From Silurus meridionalis (lineage: Eukaryota; Chordata; Actinopteri; Siluriformes; Siluridae): DNA of 64,000 nt. The notes under the pieces were generated by a model, which was not told the origin of the DNA, did not search any database, and saw nothing but the letters and a program-made list of their open reading frames with translations. The stretch is from positions 14,202,389 to 14,266,388 of the forward strand of contig NC_060896.1 of NCBI RefSeq assembly GCF_014805685.1, in the 5' to 3' direction. Positions 46,066 to 50,140 of the stretch are shown here, piece after piece; the stretch's first letter is position 1; every line of letters begins with the position of its first letter. A program made the position numbers and the translations under genes.

Positions 46066-47328
46066 CTCTCTCCCTAACTTATTTTTTTATTTCCTTTCCC
46101 AGGAAACTTTGAAGATTGAGTACCAGCCTCTGCGTTCATGTGAGACTACAGCACGGCTAATCCTGTATAACAATGAACTAGGTTATTTCCCCTATGAGCT
46201 TTTGCTTCGTGCACTTCCTGCTCCTCCTGAGAAACCCCTTTACTTCAGGGCAGCATTGGGGAGCGGGCAATACCTCACTGCCAAGTTCACCAGCTTCTCC
46301 CGTGTCAAGGCCGAATACACCTGCAAGGTACAGCTTTATTGAACTTTCTATGTTTAGATTGTATGTTCATAATTAAGTCAAACAAATTAAATGCTATTGT
46401 TGTTTAGACAGTGTGTTTAACTATATTATAAAGTTGGATTGATCTTAATCTGTTTTGCTGGTTTTTGCCAAAATTACCCAATTGTGTTAAAATAGTAAAT
46501 GAACATTAATGCTTTAATTCTAAACAATGTTGCGTTTCGGAATTTATATTTTGTCATTTTAGAGTAAAATGAAATGGAAATACATTTTTTTTTCGGAGAA
46601 ATGCTGGATGTACAGATATGGAGAAAAAAGATTACTATAGTTCCTGTCACTCAAATATCAGAAGAATTCCTAATCATGTTTTGTTTATTAATTTTTTTTT
46701 TTATTTATAGTTACTGTTTAGATATATAGTCTATATGAAATATTTTTATATATTTGAGAAAAAAATCAGAATCAGTAACAATATAAACTAAATTTTATCC
46801 TCTTAAATAATTTTTTAGACAGACCATCCAGACTTCATTGTGGAAAAAAATGTTTTCGTGTCAGCAAGCTCTCCAGCAAGCTCTGATGTCAGTGTGGAGG
46901 TCTATTTTGAGCCCTGCCAATTGGGAGAGGTGCGAGGTCTACTGACTGTATCATCTATCACTGGAGGGGATTATGTATTCCCTCTTTATGGAACATGCAC
47001 ACCTCCCAAACCCCAGGGCCCTGTGACCATCCGTGCTGGATCCAACGTCTCAATCCCGTTCAAGAATGTCTTCATGGAGACGACAGCTTTTTCTTGCCAC
47101 GTGGACAATCCAGCTTTCACTATCAAGGGCATGGACACCATTCGCTCAAAGAAGACTCACCAAATACTCGTGAGCTTTGAGAGCCCGCAACCAACCTCCA
47201 AGACTCCCTGCACAGGAAAACTTATTATCACCAGCCCACGCACAGAAGGCCATGGCCAGGGTCTTTCCTGGGTATATTATCTGAAGGGCATATCCCCAGA
47301 GCAGCCTCACAGAGAGAGGATGTCATAA
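1..47328 (+). CDS. hydin: HYDIN, axonemal central pair apparatus protein (5' end missing; 74 exons threaded)
   Basis: HYDIN is a giant protein (5,121 residues in human) of the C2b projection of the ciliary central pair; loss stiffens cilia and causes hydrocephalus or primary ciliary dyskinesia. Exons were joined by AG/GT sites, phase and remembered similarity to human HYDIN along its whole length (for example LVPMSFHLRIPGDG, PYCETETFE, QVPDWDDRHRTVKWVDV). About 4,540 codons are present, so only the first several hundred residues are missing upstream. Architecture: chains of ASH/MSP-like beta-sandwich domains marked by x-F-G strands (LNFGEVSFG, LDFGCVIHS, INFGSVVHGS, VNFGDCHVG), an internal P-loop segment (exons 27-28), a Lys/Glu-rich region (exons 33-37), then more ASH domains to the end. 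One apparent base deletion lies in exon 17; all other joins keep frame. Exon coordinates are in the block entries. Identity is very secure; individual boundaries are predictions. Confidence 0.96.
2390..2980 (+). mobile_element. Internally deleted Tc1/mariner-like element in HYDIN intron 4
   Basis: Starts with the common fish terminal motif ataaccccaattccaaaaaa. It continues through the 5' flank typical of an abundant Tc1-like family (tgcaatgatttgcaaatc, cacatctcaaaaaagttgg-like, ataaaaagagtatctt). Near 2745-2755 it jumps to the end of the transposase gene and the 3' flank (ctggtctcctcagttcccag, tggctctttcccaaaa). About 1 kb of transposase is missing. Family recognised from memory; it has no coding capacity. 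Confidence 0.75.
3563..4573 (+). CDS. hydin: HYDIN exons 5-8 of the window
   Basis: Exons: 3563-3663, 3758-3893, 4081-4242, 4421-4573. They continue the ASH chain: VTLCSNTVQQYSLALVVDVD, VPEVHLESSMLQFHDCFIGYPYEQP, then an EYEDNPP-containing module ending AILGQKDLM, and CCIGKGPAVSLSATELHFGNIPV. The ELHFGNIPV strand is the start of another ASH module. The last exon ends phase 0 at ATG|gtaggt. Confidence 0.93.
4574..7534. other. HYDIN intron 8 (3.0 kb), no gene seen
   Basis: AT-rich non-coding sequence. A short imperfect inverted repeat lies around 5621-5675 (agtcagggatagtagtcatag against ctatgactccctgatgact). Otherwise I see no transposon, RNA gene or exon. Short open frames here lack splice context and homology. 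Confidence 0.5.
7535..12440 (+). CDS. hydin: HYDIN exons 9-13 of the window
   Basis: Exons: 7535-7773, 7946-8222, 9002-9145, 10775-10918, 12124-12440. Peptides include KSNSLWRVEPAEGEIPPEG, GPCQYHFRIINKGQRLHKL, the ASH-strand pair ISPQQINFYVEK, KNVSKLPLSLELTLPEP and ELDFGCVPNGREVQERF. Exon 11 (9002) follows a (TG)n run directly instead of a pyrimidine tract. Exon 12 lies between two large repeat-bearing introns. All phases chain. Confidence 0.92.
8939..8999 (+). repeat. (TG)n microsatellite abutting exon 11 acceptor
   Basis: About 30 uninterrupted TG units end in TAG immediately before exon 11 (start 9002), so the repeat itself takes the place of the polypyrimidine tract. Confidence 0.95.
9874..9928 (+). 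repeat. (CA)n microsatellite
   Basis: About 27 CA units inside HYDIN intron 11 (9146-10774), which otherwise shows no recognisable feature. Confidence 0.95.
11395..11650 (-). mobile_element. Tc1-like transposase 3'-end relic in HYDIN intron 12
   Basis: The sequence matches, by memory, a fish repeat whose minus strand encodes the C-terminal part of a Tc1-type transposase. A related copy at 17740-17960 keeps the reverse complement of the EHLWDELE-coding motif (ttccaattcatcccaaa). This copy is degraded (ccaattcatcaaaaagtg). Followed by a (TATAG)n run. Confidence 0.6.
11672..11720 (+). repeat. (TATAG)n tandem repeat
   Basis: About ten copies of the pentamer TATAG, decaying into TATA-rich sequence up to about 11745. 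Confidence 0.95.
12441..15769. other. HYDIN intron 13 (3.3 kb)
   Basis: No gene recognised. The stretch from about 13200 to 14060 is less repetitive than the rest and holds homeodomain-like TAATTA cores (gctaattaaaagcc, ggtaattaaagc). A roughly 70-bp segment at 13987 recurs at 15185 in the same orientation. The HYDIN linker encoded around this intron is shorter than in human, so a diverged exon could be hidden here. Confidence 0.45.
14572..14682 (+). repeat. (TTCC)n followed by (CAAT)n tandem repeats
   Basis: About 17 TTCC units (one C5 interruption) run directly into about ten CAAT/ATTC units; a compound microsatellite. Confidence 0.95.
15770..17095 (+). CDS. hydin: HYDIN exons 14-16 of the window
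   Basis: Exons: 15770-15950, 16662-16871, 16958-17095. Exon 14 encodes a polar Lys/Ser/Thr-rich linker (KPQQEEKGVSK ...) with weak conservation. It is clearly shorter than the human acidic linker at this place, so either fish lack part of it or an exon in the preceding 3.3-kb intron was missed. Exons 15-16 encode a well conserved ASH module: FELSQNSGVLQPGESEPVV, PEINFGPQ, MFDRVAEAEIIVRNTGKAG. Confidence 0.9.
16051..16132 (+). repeat. (TG)41 microsatellite
   Basis: Uninterrupted TG run in HYDIN intron 14. Long Cys-Val open frames here are artefacts of the repeat. Confidence 0.97.
17138..17232. repeat. Short dispersed-repeat fragment
   Basis: The string ggggtgttcaatcttatcc followed by a gggccagtt-like and an agccacac...gattcca motif is a widespread fish repeat by memory. 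Only about 95 bp remain, in intron 16. Confidence 0.5.
17331..17504 (+). pseudogene. hydin: HYDIN exon 17 of the window, with an apparent 1-nt deletion
   Basis: Upstream exon 16 ends phase 0 and the next exon needs two bases to complete a codon, so exon 17 should be 3n+1 long; it is 174 (3n). It opens in frame 0 as GFIKGNEEMRASVCYL, like human GFID...VYYLPG. It then shifts near 17376-17380, after which GIPEVFMKVVQLQVEDV and GVFPRVYLDLPRDL are read in another frame. As written, a TGA follows at 17400-17402. The surrounding coding sequence is intact, so a sequencing or assembly error is the simplest cause. A cryptic acceptor at 17358-17359 would restore frame by skipping about ten codons. The gene as a whole is not called a pseudogene. 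Confidence 0.75.
17551..17595 (+). repeat. (TATG)n microsatellite
   Basis: About eleven TATG units, 46 bases into HYDIN intron 17. Confidence 0.95.
17740..17960 (-). mobile_element. Tc1-like transposase 3'-end relic in HYDIN intron 17
   Basis: Same family and orientation as 11395-11650: shared ttggagtgtgcttgtggagatttgtgc-like opening and the ttccaattcatcccaaagg motif. Its reverse complement encodes FGMNW/LWDELE-type residues of the Tc1 DDE domain end. Frames are broken. Confidence 0.65.
18351..19657 (+). CDS. hydin: HYDIN exons 18-21 of the window
   Basis: Exons: 18351-18478, 19060-19199, 19281-19417, 19530-19657. Exons 18-19 are charged linker (MEAKKAIEKEP, YDALLQMEVERLLVKEH). Exon 20 starts a strong ASH module, LPEYFLDFGCVIHSTVSTH, and exon 21 carries ELDRVKNLPYCETETFEMKF, nearly identical to human. 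Phases 1-0-2-1-0 chain without gaps. Confidence 0.94.
19658..21704. other. HYDIN intron 21 (2.0 kb), no gene seen
   Basis: AT-rich. A locally duplicated stretch (tactttgtgggctactttgtgggctactgagtgaata) sits near 20420-20456. A fragment around 20035-20115 loosely recalls a degraded Tc1-like transposon, too weak to call. No exon was needed to keep HYDIN in frame across it. Confidence 0.45.
21705..23083 (+). CDS. hydin: HYDIN exons 22-24 of the window
   Basis: Exons: 21705-21899, 22285-22425, 22844-23083, all phase 0 to phase 0. Peptides: GGPTVQVRLRAVVVMPSL, TPLIFEILPSSGILYPDD, then QGLEPQLEFSTPKINLGPL and NPCPFPIEFYSLDFDKQYL. The last is one of the best conserved stretches of the human protein. 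Two ASH modules end here before the P-loop region. Confidence 0.94.
23640..23745. repeat. SINE-like dispersed repeat relic
   Basis: Contains the widespread fish string gccttgctcaaggggccgaa followed by agcttggcaacgctg...ttcaacc, known from tRNA-derived SINE or LINE tails. Highly degraded, in HYDIN intron 24. Confidence 0.5.
24107..26798 (+). CDS. hydin: HYDIN exons 25-29 with P-loop (Walker A)
   Basis: Exons: 24107-24236, 24883-25050, 25190-25354, 26352-26522, 26626-26798. Exon 25: RLMKGYDARNILLLPPRAPGE. Exon 26 is a variable acidic/Ser-rich linker. Exons 27-28 encode GIVVHGAPLSG then KTALAVSLARYYGAACLNID. Together this is a G-x4-G-K-T nucleotide-binding loop followed by an adenylate-kinase-like helix, with the intron falling between Gly and Lys of the motif. 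Human HYDIN has the same loop with Ser after Lys. Whether HYDIN binds nucleotide is, as far as I know, unproven. Exon 29 is low-complexity (NKKTNNNGAKKND). Confidence 0.93.
25429..25482 (+). repeat. (AT)n microsatellite
   Basis: About 27 AT units in HYDIN intron 27, followed by poly-T. Confidence 0.95.
25540..26195 (+). mobile_element. Dispersed non-autonomous element, copy 1
   Basis: Shares with 49630-50140, in the same order and orientation: aaaaccttcaacacaac, acatgtat-cac, ctttaatca-taa-cat, and a terminal block rich in gcgattaatca. It contains an (AAT)n run (25614-25669) and a perfect 18-bp palindrome at 26133-26150 near one end. No coding capacity. Class not certain; the gcgattaatc ends recall a DNA-transposon-derived fish repeat. 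Confidence 0.55.
25614..25669 (+). repeat. (AAT)n microsatellite
   Basis: About 18 AAT units inside the dispersed element of HYDIN intron 27. Confidence 0.95.
26970..27052 (+). mobile_element. Non-LTR retrotransposon 3' tail
   Basis: Contains gagaaatttccccactgtgg, gacgaataaaagtat and the short terminal repeat atcttatctta. This is the hallmark 3' end of a common fish LINE family by memory. It is 5'-truncated to about 80 bp in HYDIN intron 29. Confidence 0.6.
27612..28467 (+). CDS. hydin: HYDIN exons 30-32 (adenylate-kinase-like segment, continued)
   Basis: Exons: 27612-27728, 27901-28084, 28326-28467. Peptides LLPDDLLVEILSERLQ and LSDCNRGVVIDGLETLY match human LPDELLVQILAERIQ and RGVVFDGLDTLF. 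This resembles the lid and Walker-B-like part of an NMP kinase (the D-G-L motif). After exon 31 the sequence becomes charged (FKSREKAQPEL, VVEETAGEKLDVHQLVEG). Confidence 0.92.
28648..30524 (+). CDS. hydin: HYDIN exons 33-37, Lys/Glu-rich helical region
   Basis: Exons: 28648-28780, 28873-29079, 29286-29690, 29832-30035, 30310-30524. Exons 33-34 are almost all Lys/Glu/Gln/Arg (ETKEQLEKQREEEDMKKK) and should form a long charged helix or coiled coil, as in the human protein. Exon 35 has a conserved block (NLYEQSEPIIRHMLQNWDRTQG) then KKVKKEREKERTKID. Exon 36 has the conserved GLGPPIPPPMLFSVVSYPKK. Exon 37 is a Lys-rich linker whose acceptor lies inside an inverted repeat. Confidence 0.92.
30255..30317. 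repeat. Inverted repeat enclosing HYDIN exon 37 acceptor
   Basis: Left arm 30255-30284 and right arm 30288-30317 are reverse complements over 30 bp with two mismatches, separated by 3 bp. The right arm includes the acceptor tctgctcag|GAGGATGC and the first eight coding bases of exon 37. The flank 30190-30252 is built of repeated gaattagaa units. Confidence 0.95.
30708..32904 (+). CDS. hydin: HYDIN exons 38-43 of the window
   Basis: Exons: 30708-30890, 31008-31127, 31206-31365, 31887-32059, 32417-32615, 32805-32904. ASH modules resume: LTHFRWVVQAGGQVTLKLWF, CYQLYCRGICAFPSI, SSLYEFGPLPCGKTND, EDSVVCCIKENPEPAIF, RKHLNFDKIFLDR and NPTALAVAWRVIGFEGLGEE. The 78-bp intron after exon 39 has a GC donor (AG|gcaagc). 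Exon 43 follows a (TG)n tract. Confidence 0.94.
32757..32796 (+). repeat. (TG)n microsatellite before exon 43 acceptor
   Basis: About 20 TG units followed by ctgtttag, the acceptor of HYDIN exon 43 (start 32805). The repeat makes up nearly all the usual polypyrimidine region. Confidence 0.95.
32992..34401 (+). CDS. hydin: HYDIN exons 44-48 of the window
   Basis: Exons: 32992-33091, 33196-33364, 33469-33710, 33796-33913, 34197-34401. Peptides: CLDFGIIRVSEEVKISINLK, FTITPQKGSLHPTDRP, CLYSKYSIHPAHDINFGSVV, an Arg/Ser-rich linker, then VGVLLPGAQQVVTVDCVAEQ and DITDRDPSDNPGGILYKLLA. All match human HYDIN in order. The LDFG and INFG strands each begin an ASH module. Confidence 0.93.
34894..36613 (+). 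CDS. hydin: HYDIN exons 49-52 of the window
   Basis: Exons: 34894-35129, 35219-35370, 36248-36425, 36505-36613. Peptides: DENKFVFNNVLVNQTAKARF, MTIPSHSHAFATITFTPQNM, VLVFDLVGEGNLPCVTILKP, LLVDKRQILPLVIKNISNVP. Exon 49 has two in-frame donors 12 bases apart. The first, at 35130, gives exactly the human spacing between the conserved C and VFELSP blocks and was chosen. Confidence 0.93.
35381..35451 (+). repeat. (TA)n microsatellite
   Basis: About 35 TA units starting ten bases after the exon 50 donor of HYDIN. Confidence 0.97.
35460..35700 (+). mobile_element. Tc1-like transposase N-terminal relic in HYDIN intron 50
   Basis: The + strand reads GAGYNKISKALNVPWSTV across 35502-35555, followed by IKRW and an LPKSARMG-like segment. 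This is the typical helix-turn-helix and linker of Tc1/mariner transposase (consensus x-ISKAL-x-x-P-STV ... LPRSGRP, from memory). The DDE domain is absent. Frames beyond about 35660 are lost. Confidence 0.7.
37010..37055. mobile_element. Tc1-like terminal inverted repeat fragment
   Basis: The string caggtgtcccaatacttttg followed by tccatatagtgta is the well-known terminus of a fish Tc1-like family. No partner end was found nearby. The rest of HYDIN intron 52 (36614-37328) shows nothing else. Confidence 0.6.
37329..39776 (+). CDS. hydin: HYDIN exons 53-58 of the window
   Basis: Exons: 37329-37565, 37753-38108, 38429-38589, 38748-38842, 39039-39252, 39555-39776. Exon 54 holds the hallmark VNFGDCHVG and DQVPDWDDRHRTVKWVDV. 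Exon 55 holds ISATCDYAKFKCDANPIHF. Exon 56 is short (95 nt) and starts at phase 2 (donor CCA|gtacgt). Exons 57-58 give PPFTVEPSIGTIPSGTCQI, GTLDPNTKVIEFTSTGVG. Conservation with human is high. Confidence 0.93.
39873..41751 (+). CDS. hydin: HYDIN exons 59-62 of the window
   Basis: Exons: 39873-39999, 40560-40725, 41278-41425, 41544-41751. Peptides: RTFSVVNPTDKPYTFLWRCE, SSWTFLIPEHNFFMPFLLVG, HLNFGCILIG, AISFTPTHEGVVTFNIRM. They are flanked by introns carrying Tc1-like relics (after exon 59 and after exon 60). Confidence 0.93.
40080..40490 (+). mobile_element. Tc1-like relic split by a SINE-like insertion, HYDIN intron 59
   Basis: The outer parts (40100-40187: cacatctcaaaaaagttgg and acaaaaggcattaaaagtaa; 40398-40485: ccatggccaagtgttctgg, gaatcccaacttttttggaa) belong to the same Tc1-like family as 2390-2980. 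Between them sits a different repeat at 40188-40397, so the SINE-like unit probably inserted into, or recombined with, the transposon. No coding capacity. Confidence 0.65.
40188..40397 (+). mobile_element. SINE-like repeat tail nested in Tc1-like relic
   Basis: Opens with ctggttcctctcaaggtttc, continues with ttttccttgccacagtcgcc and ends with gttaaaagcgctatacaaat plus a ttgaattgaa tail. This is a very abundant fish repeat. The same 3' end recurs at 44628-44685. Confidence 0.7.
40905..41190 (-). mobile_element. Tc1-like transposase DDE fragment in HYDIN intron 60
   Basis: On the minus strand one reads the TDESKFG-type motif (cagatgagtccaaatttgg) and further on HRDGSLIVWG (acacagagatggaagcttaa then tagtttgggg). 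These are two consecutive landmarks of the Tc1 transposase catalytic domain (W-S-D-E-S and H-G-G-G-S-V-M-V-W-G). Frames between are disrupted; no termini seen. Confidence 0.72.
41993..43523 (+). CDS. hydin: HYDIN exons 63-67 of the window
   Basis: Exons: 41993-42214, 42315-42484, 42578-42776, 42892-43050, 43243-43523. Exon 63 ends at a GC donor (AAG|gcaagg). The frame-preserving join FLIK/VKDGQVFQC matches human spacing exactly, whereas the nearby GT would shift frame. Later peptides: KYNFGKTFIYSAGM, PITFYPREAIRYHEKVVFE, VKLGALQVGQRSKKLIPL, LSFGAVAQHCQSKRN, LQNTGDIGAR. Confidence 0.93.
43524..44086. other. HYDIN intron 67 (563 bp)
   Basis: No gene. The short stretch 43580-43615 (gcagggttttcagactccaa) resembles the opening of a common fish dispersed repeat, too short to assign. 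The open frame at 43610-43912 has no homology I recognise. Confidence 0.4.
44087..46327 (+). CDS. hydin: HYDIN exons 68-73 of the window
   Basis: Exons: 44087-44306, 44398-44610, 45003-45166, 45260-45410, 45599-45829, 46103-46327. Peptides: CPAEGYICPGMEVPLLVTFA, LNFMCQVRSQCTQSVKLSN, FPDGSGTLYTLQGTAEPPKA, RFRAIVEVIKPERPDITVSL, FVNLENPLPTNLLFTTECRS, NNELGYFPYELLLRALPAPP. All match the C-terminal fifth of human HYDIN. A (TC)n microsatellite forms the pyrimidine tract of exon 73. Confidence 0.94.
44628..44690 (+). repeat. SINE-like 3' tail fragment
   Basis: The string acaatgttcattgttaaaag followed by cgctatacaaat is identical to the tail at 40340-40375. It begins within about 20 bases of the exon 69 donor. 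Confidence 0.65.
45977..46072 (+). repeat. (TC)n microsatellite upstream of exon 73
   Basis: Mostly uninterrupted TC run ending 30 bases before the exon 73 acceptor. It acts as an extended pyrimidine tract. Confidence 0.95.
46819..47328 (+). CDS. hydin: HYDIN last coding exon and stop
   Basis: The final exon has 169 codons plus TAA at 47326-47328. It encodes VEVYFEPCQLGEVRGLLTVS, PPKPQGPVTIRAGSNVSIPF, KNVFMETTAFSCHVDNPAFT and ends with SWVYYLKGISP plus a short fish-specific tail (EQPHRERMS). Human HYDIN ends with nearly the same WVYYLKGITP, which fixes this as the true C-terminus. Confidence 0.96.
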   Translation, partial: TDHPDFIVEKNVFVSASSPASSDVSVEVYFEPCQLGEVRGLLTVSSITGGDYVFPLYGTCTPPKPQGPVTIRAGSNVSIPFKNVFMETTAFSCHVDNPAFTIKGMDTIRSKKTHQILVSFESPQPTSKTPCTGKLIITSPRTEGHGQGLSWVYYLKGISPEQPHRERMS

Positions 47329-47640
47329 AATGCTGCCAAGGTCCAGAGAAGAAAACTTATGCATGTTCATTTTCACAAAATCATGAATCACATGCAGTTA
47401 AAGAAATTAATATTATTCTTTTTTTTATTTATGCCGTGTATAGTTATTTCAAACCCAGAAAAAATGTAATCGTTTTACTGGAAGTAATATAAGCAGACTT
47501 AGATTTCACTTATAAATTAATTTTTTAAAGTAAAAATTCCCAGATATAGGGGTTTTTGTCTTCCTTTATTGTATATGCAATATGAATTTGAGTACTAAAC
47601 CTGACCTAGCTTGTCTCCAGTTTATTCAGTATGAGATATT
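47329..47640 (+). other. hydin: HYDIN 3' UTR region (extent unknown)
   Basis: AT-rich sequence directly after the stop. I see no canonical AATAAA within the first 300 bases. ATTAA-rich stretches near 47400 and 47515 might serve as weak signals. An AATAAA occurs far downstream near 48690. Transcript data would be needed to place the 3' end. Confidence 0.4.
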
Positions 47641-47865
47641 TAAATGGTTTTAATAGTCTGGCAAGACACTTCATAGAGTGTGGGAGTACTTTAATGAGAG
47701 AGTGGGTGAAGAGAGCTAAAGCAAGGGCAGCATGACATTAAGCAGCAGTCCTCATAGGGGCACAGTTTAAATTGGCTCTCAGTTTTTCAATTTGCTCAAT
47801 GCACCCTCTTTTCCAAACATTCTTTTGAGCCCCAGCAGGTCAATTGGCAATATGACAATATTAAG

Positions 47866-47866
<1 letters not shown>

Positions 47867-47914
<48 letters not shown>
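47867..47914 (+). repeat. (TA)n microsatellite
   Basis: About 24 TA units downstream of HYDIN. Confidence 0.95.
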
Positions 47915-47919
<5 letters not shown>

Positions 47920-47959
47920 TTAATGTATATATGTATGTGTGTGTTTGTGTGTATACACA

Positions 47960-48077
<118 letters not shown>

Positions 48078-49629
48078 AAGTAATAGTCATCACTCCTTTT
48101 TGGTTTAATGAGGTCTGGACTCTTTACTGGTATAATGCTGATAACGAAGCTTGAGTTGCATGTGATGGCTCTACATGTGCCTGCTTGCGCTCATAAGCCA
48201 TTTTCAGAGCAATCAAGATGAAATGGCTCTTTCAGTGAAAGCTCTGTTGGACAGCAGCTCCAGTGGGGCTGAATGCCAAACCGTCCATCTTTTAGTGTGC
48301 ACGAGATATGCCCAACAGTGTGTGACAAAGCCACAGCAAGGTGCTGATGAGCCTATAGCACTGATATCCAGAGCAACCACTTTAGTTAAGGGCTTTCTTG
48401 TCTCCATAGGCACACCACTGTGCTGCAAAAGTGGGGGTGTATGTCCCCGACTCCAGCAAAGATAAAAGATTACAGCTTGTCAAAATCAGCTACGCCCAAC
48501 ATCTGGAGCAAAAAGCAGGAAATGTTTTACTGCCAATCATAGTGCACGAGCCATATTTTCCTCTTGAATGCTTTCTTATATGATCTCAGACTGTGGCCAT
48601 GTGTGAGAGTGCGCTTCTTAGGGGCAATCAAATCACAGGACCCTTTAGCACGAATAATGTAATTACCTGTGCCAGTGGAAAAGTCATTAATAAATGTTCT
48701 TCTTACAGAAAACTTTATTATACATGCTTCATGCTTGTATCTTGTGTTATTCCATGTGTGGAAAGAATATAGCCACCAAGTAGAGATTAGATAGAAGAGA
48801 TTATTAGAAAGTTATTTGAACTGCTAAAATAGGGAAACAAAAAAAAACAACAGCAGCAGTGAGATATATAAAAAGCCTTAACAGCTTGGACCTGCATTTT
48901 TACATGCAGAAACTATTATCCTAGTAGTATATGCTCCACAATTTTAATTTGCATACAGGGTTGATATTATTATGTATATATAACTATATTTACATATGTA
49001 AATAGTTAATGTTTTTTCATAAATGTACATGTAAAATTAAATATTTAAAACCAAGAGAGACATAAGCTCAGAGCAGCAATTGAAACCTCCCAGATTCAAG
49101 CCTATTTAGAACTGTTCTTTTTATTGACATCCCCGGCTTCCTGTGTCTGGTGCTGGAATCTTTTTCAAGACGTGTATCAAAGGAAAATAGTCATTGTCAA
49201 CCCTCTAAAGGCTACTTGGTAAGGATCAATGTGGCCCATGGGTGGATGTAAAGCTTGTCGATGCCTTCTACAGAGATATATCCTTAATCGCTAGTTCCAC
49301 CTCAGTATTAGCTTCCATGCCAGTTACTGCTGTCCTCACAGTTATATCTTGGACATAAAACATACACTTAATAGACTTCCAAATCAGTGTACATTTTCTT
49401 TTCTATTCAATGAAATCTATTTATCTATCTAAATATAAATATTTTGTTTATGTATAAATTGGTTGTACATTGAAACTCCATGTCATGGATGAATATCCAT
49501 GACTCTCTTGGTCTTCATACTAAAGACACTGGACACTGAATTGAGGGTCAGTCGACCGGAACAGGTTTTGGAGGATGCCTCCATCTAGGATAAGTTGCAG
49601 AAAAGTATTTTCTTCACAAGGCTGTTAAA

Positions 49630-50140
49630 ATTAACAACAAATTAATTTTAACTGCAATAATTTTATTAACACGCAATTAATGCAGCACACATTTTTGCTT
49701 GACCAATTCATATTACAAATATAAATTTATATAATAGAGGCAAAATGAAAACCTTCAACACAACCCACATGTATCCACGATGTACCTTCTTTGCTTAGAT
49801 ATAAAAAAAAACTAATAAACTTCACCGAAAAATAATCTTTAATCACTAAGCATTTGTTATACTGATGCTTCAAGTCTCAAATTAAGCGCCAAAGTATTTT
49901 TATGAGCTGCCTTGTCATCTGATAATATAAACAGGGTTGTCTGTTAAAAAGAAAGAGAAGTAATTGGGAACCTGGTATTTCTTTGTTCTTCTTTCATGTA
50001 TCTAATAGACATGAACAAGTTCTTTGAAAAACATCAACGTCTTCATGCCCCTGTAATTTAAAATTCATTTAGAACACTTAAAAATATGTGATTAAATTGC
50101 GATTGATCATAAATGAACTCATAGGAATATATATATTTAT
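49630..50140 (+). mobile_element. Dispersed non-autonomous element, copy 2
   Basis: Same family and orientation as 25540-26195 (shared aaaaccttcaacacaac and gcgatt-atca end block). This copy lacks the (AAT)n run. It begins near an acgcaattaatgcagcacac motif and ends near gattaaattgcgattgatca. Confidence 0.55.

Noticed and set aside
1..47328. HYDIN as a pseudogene or a partial duplicate (like human HYDIN2)
   Set aside because: All junctions but one keep frame, all splice sites are present and the coding sequence is conserved to the natural stop; one indel is better explained as an error or allele.
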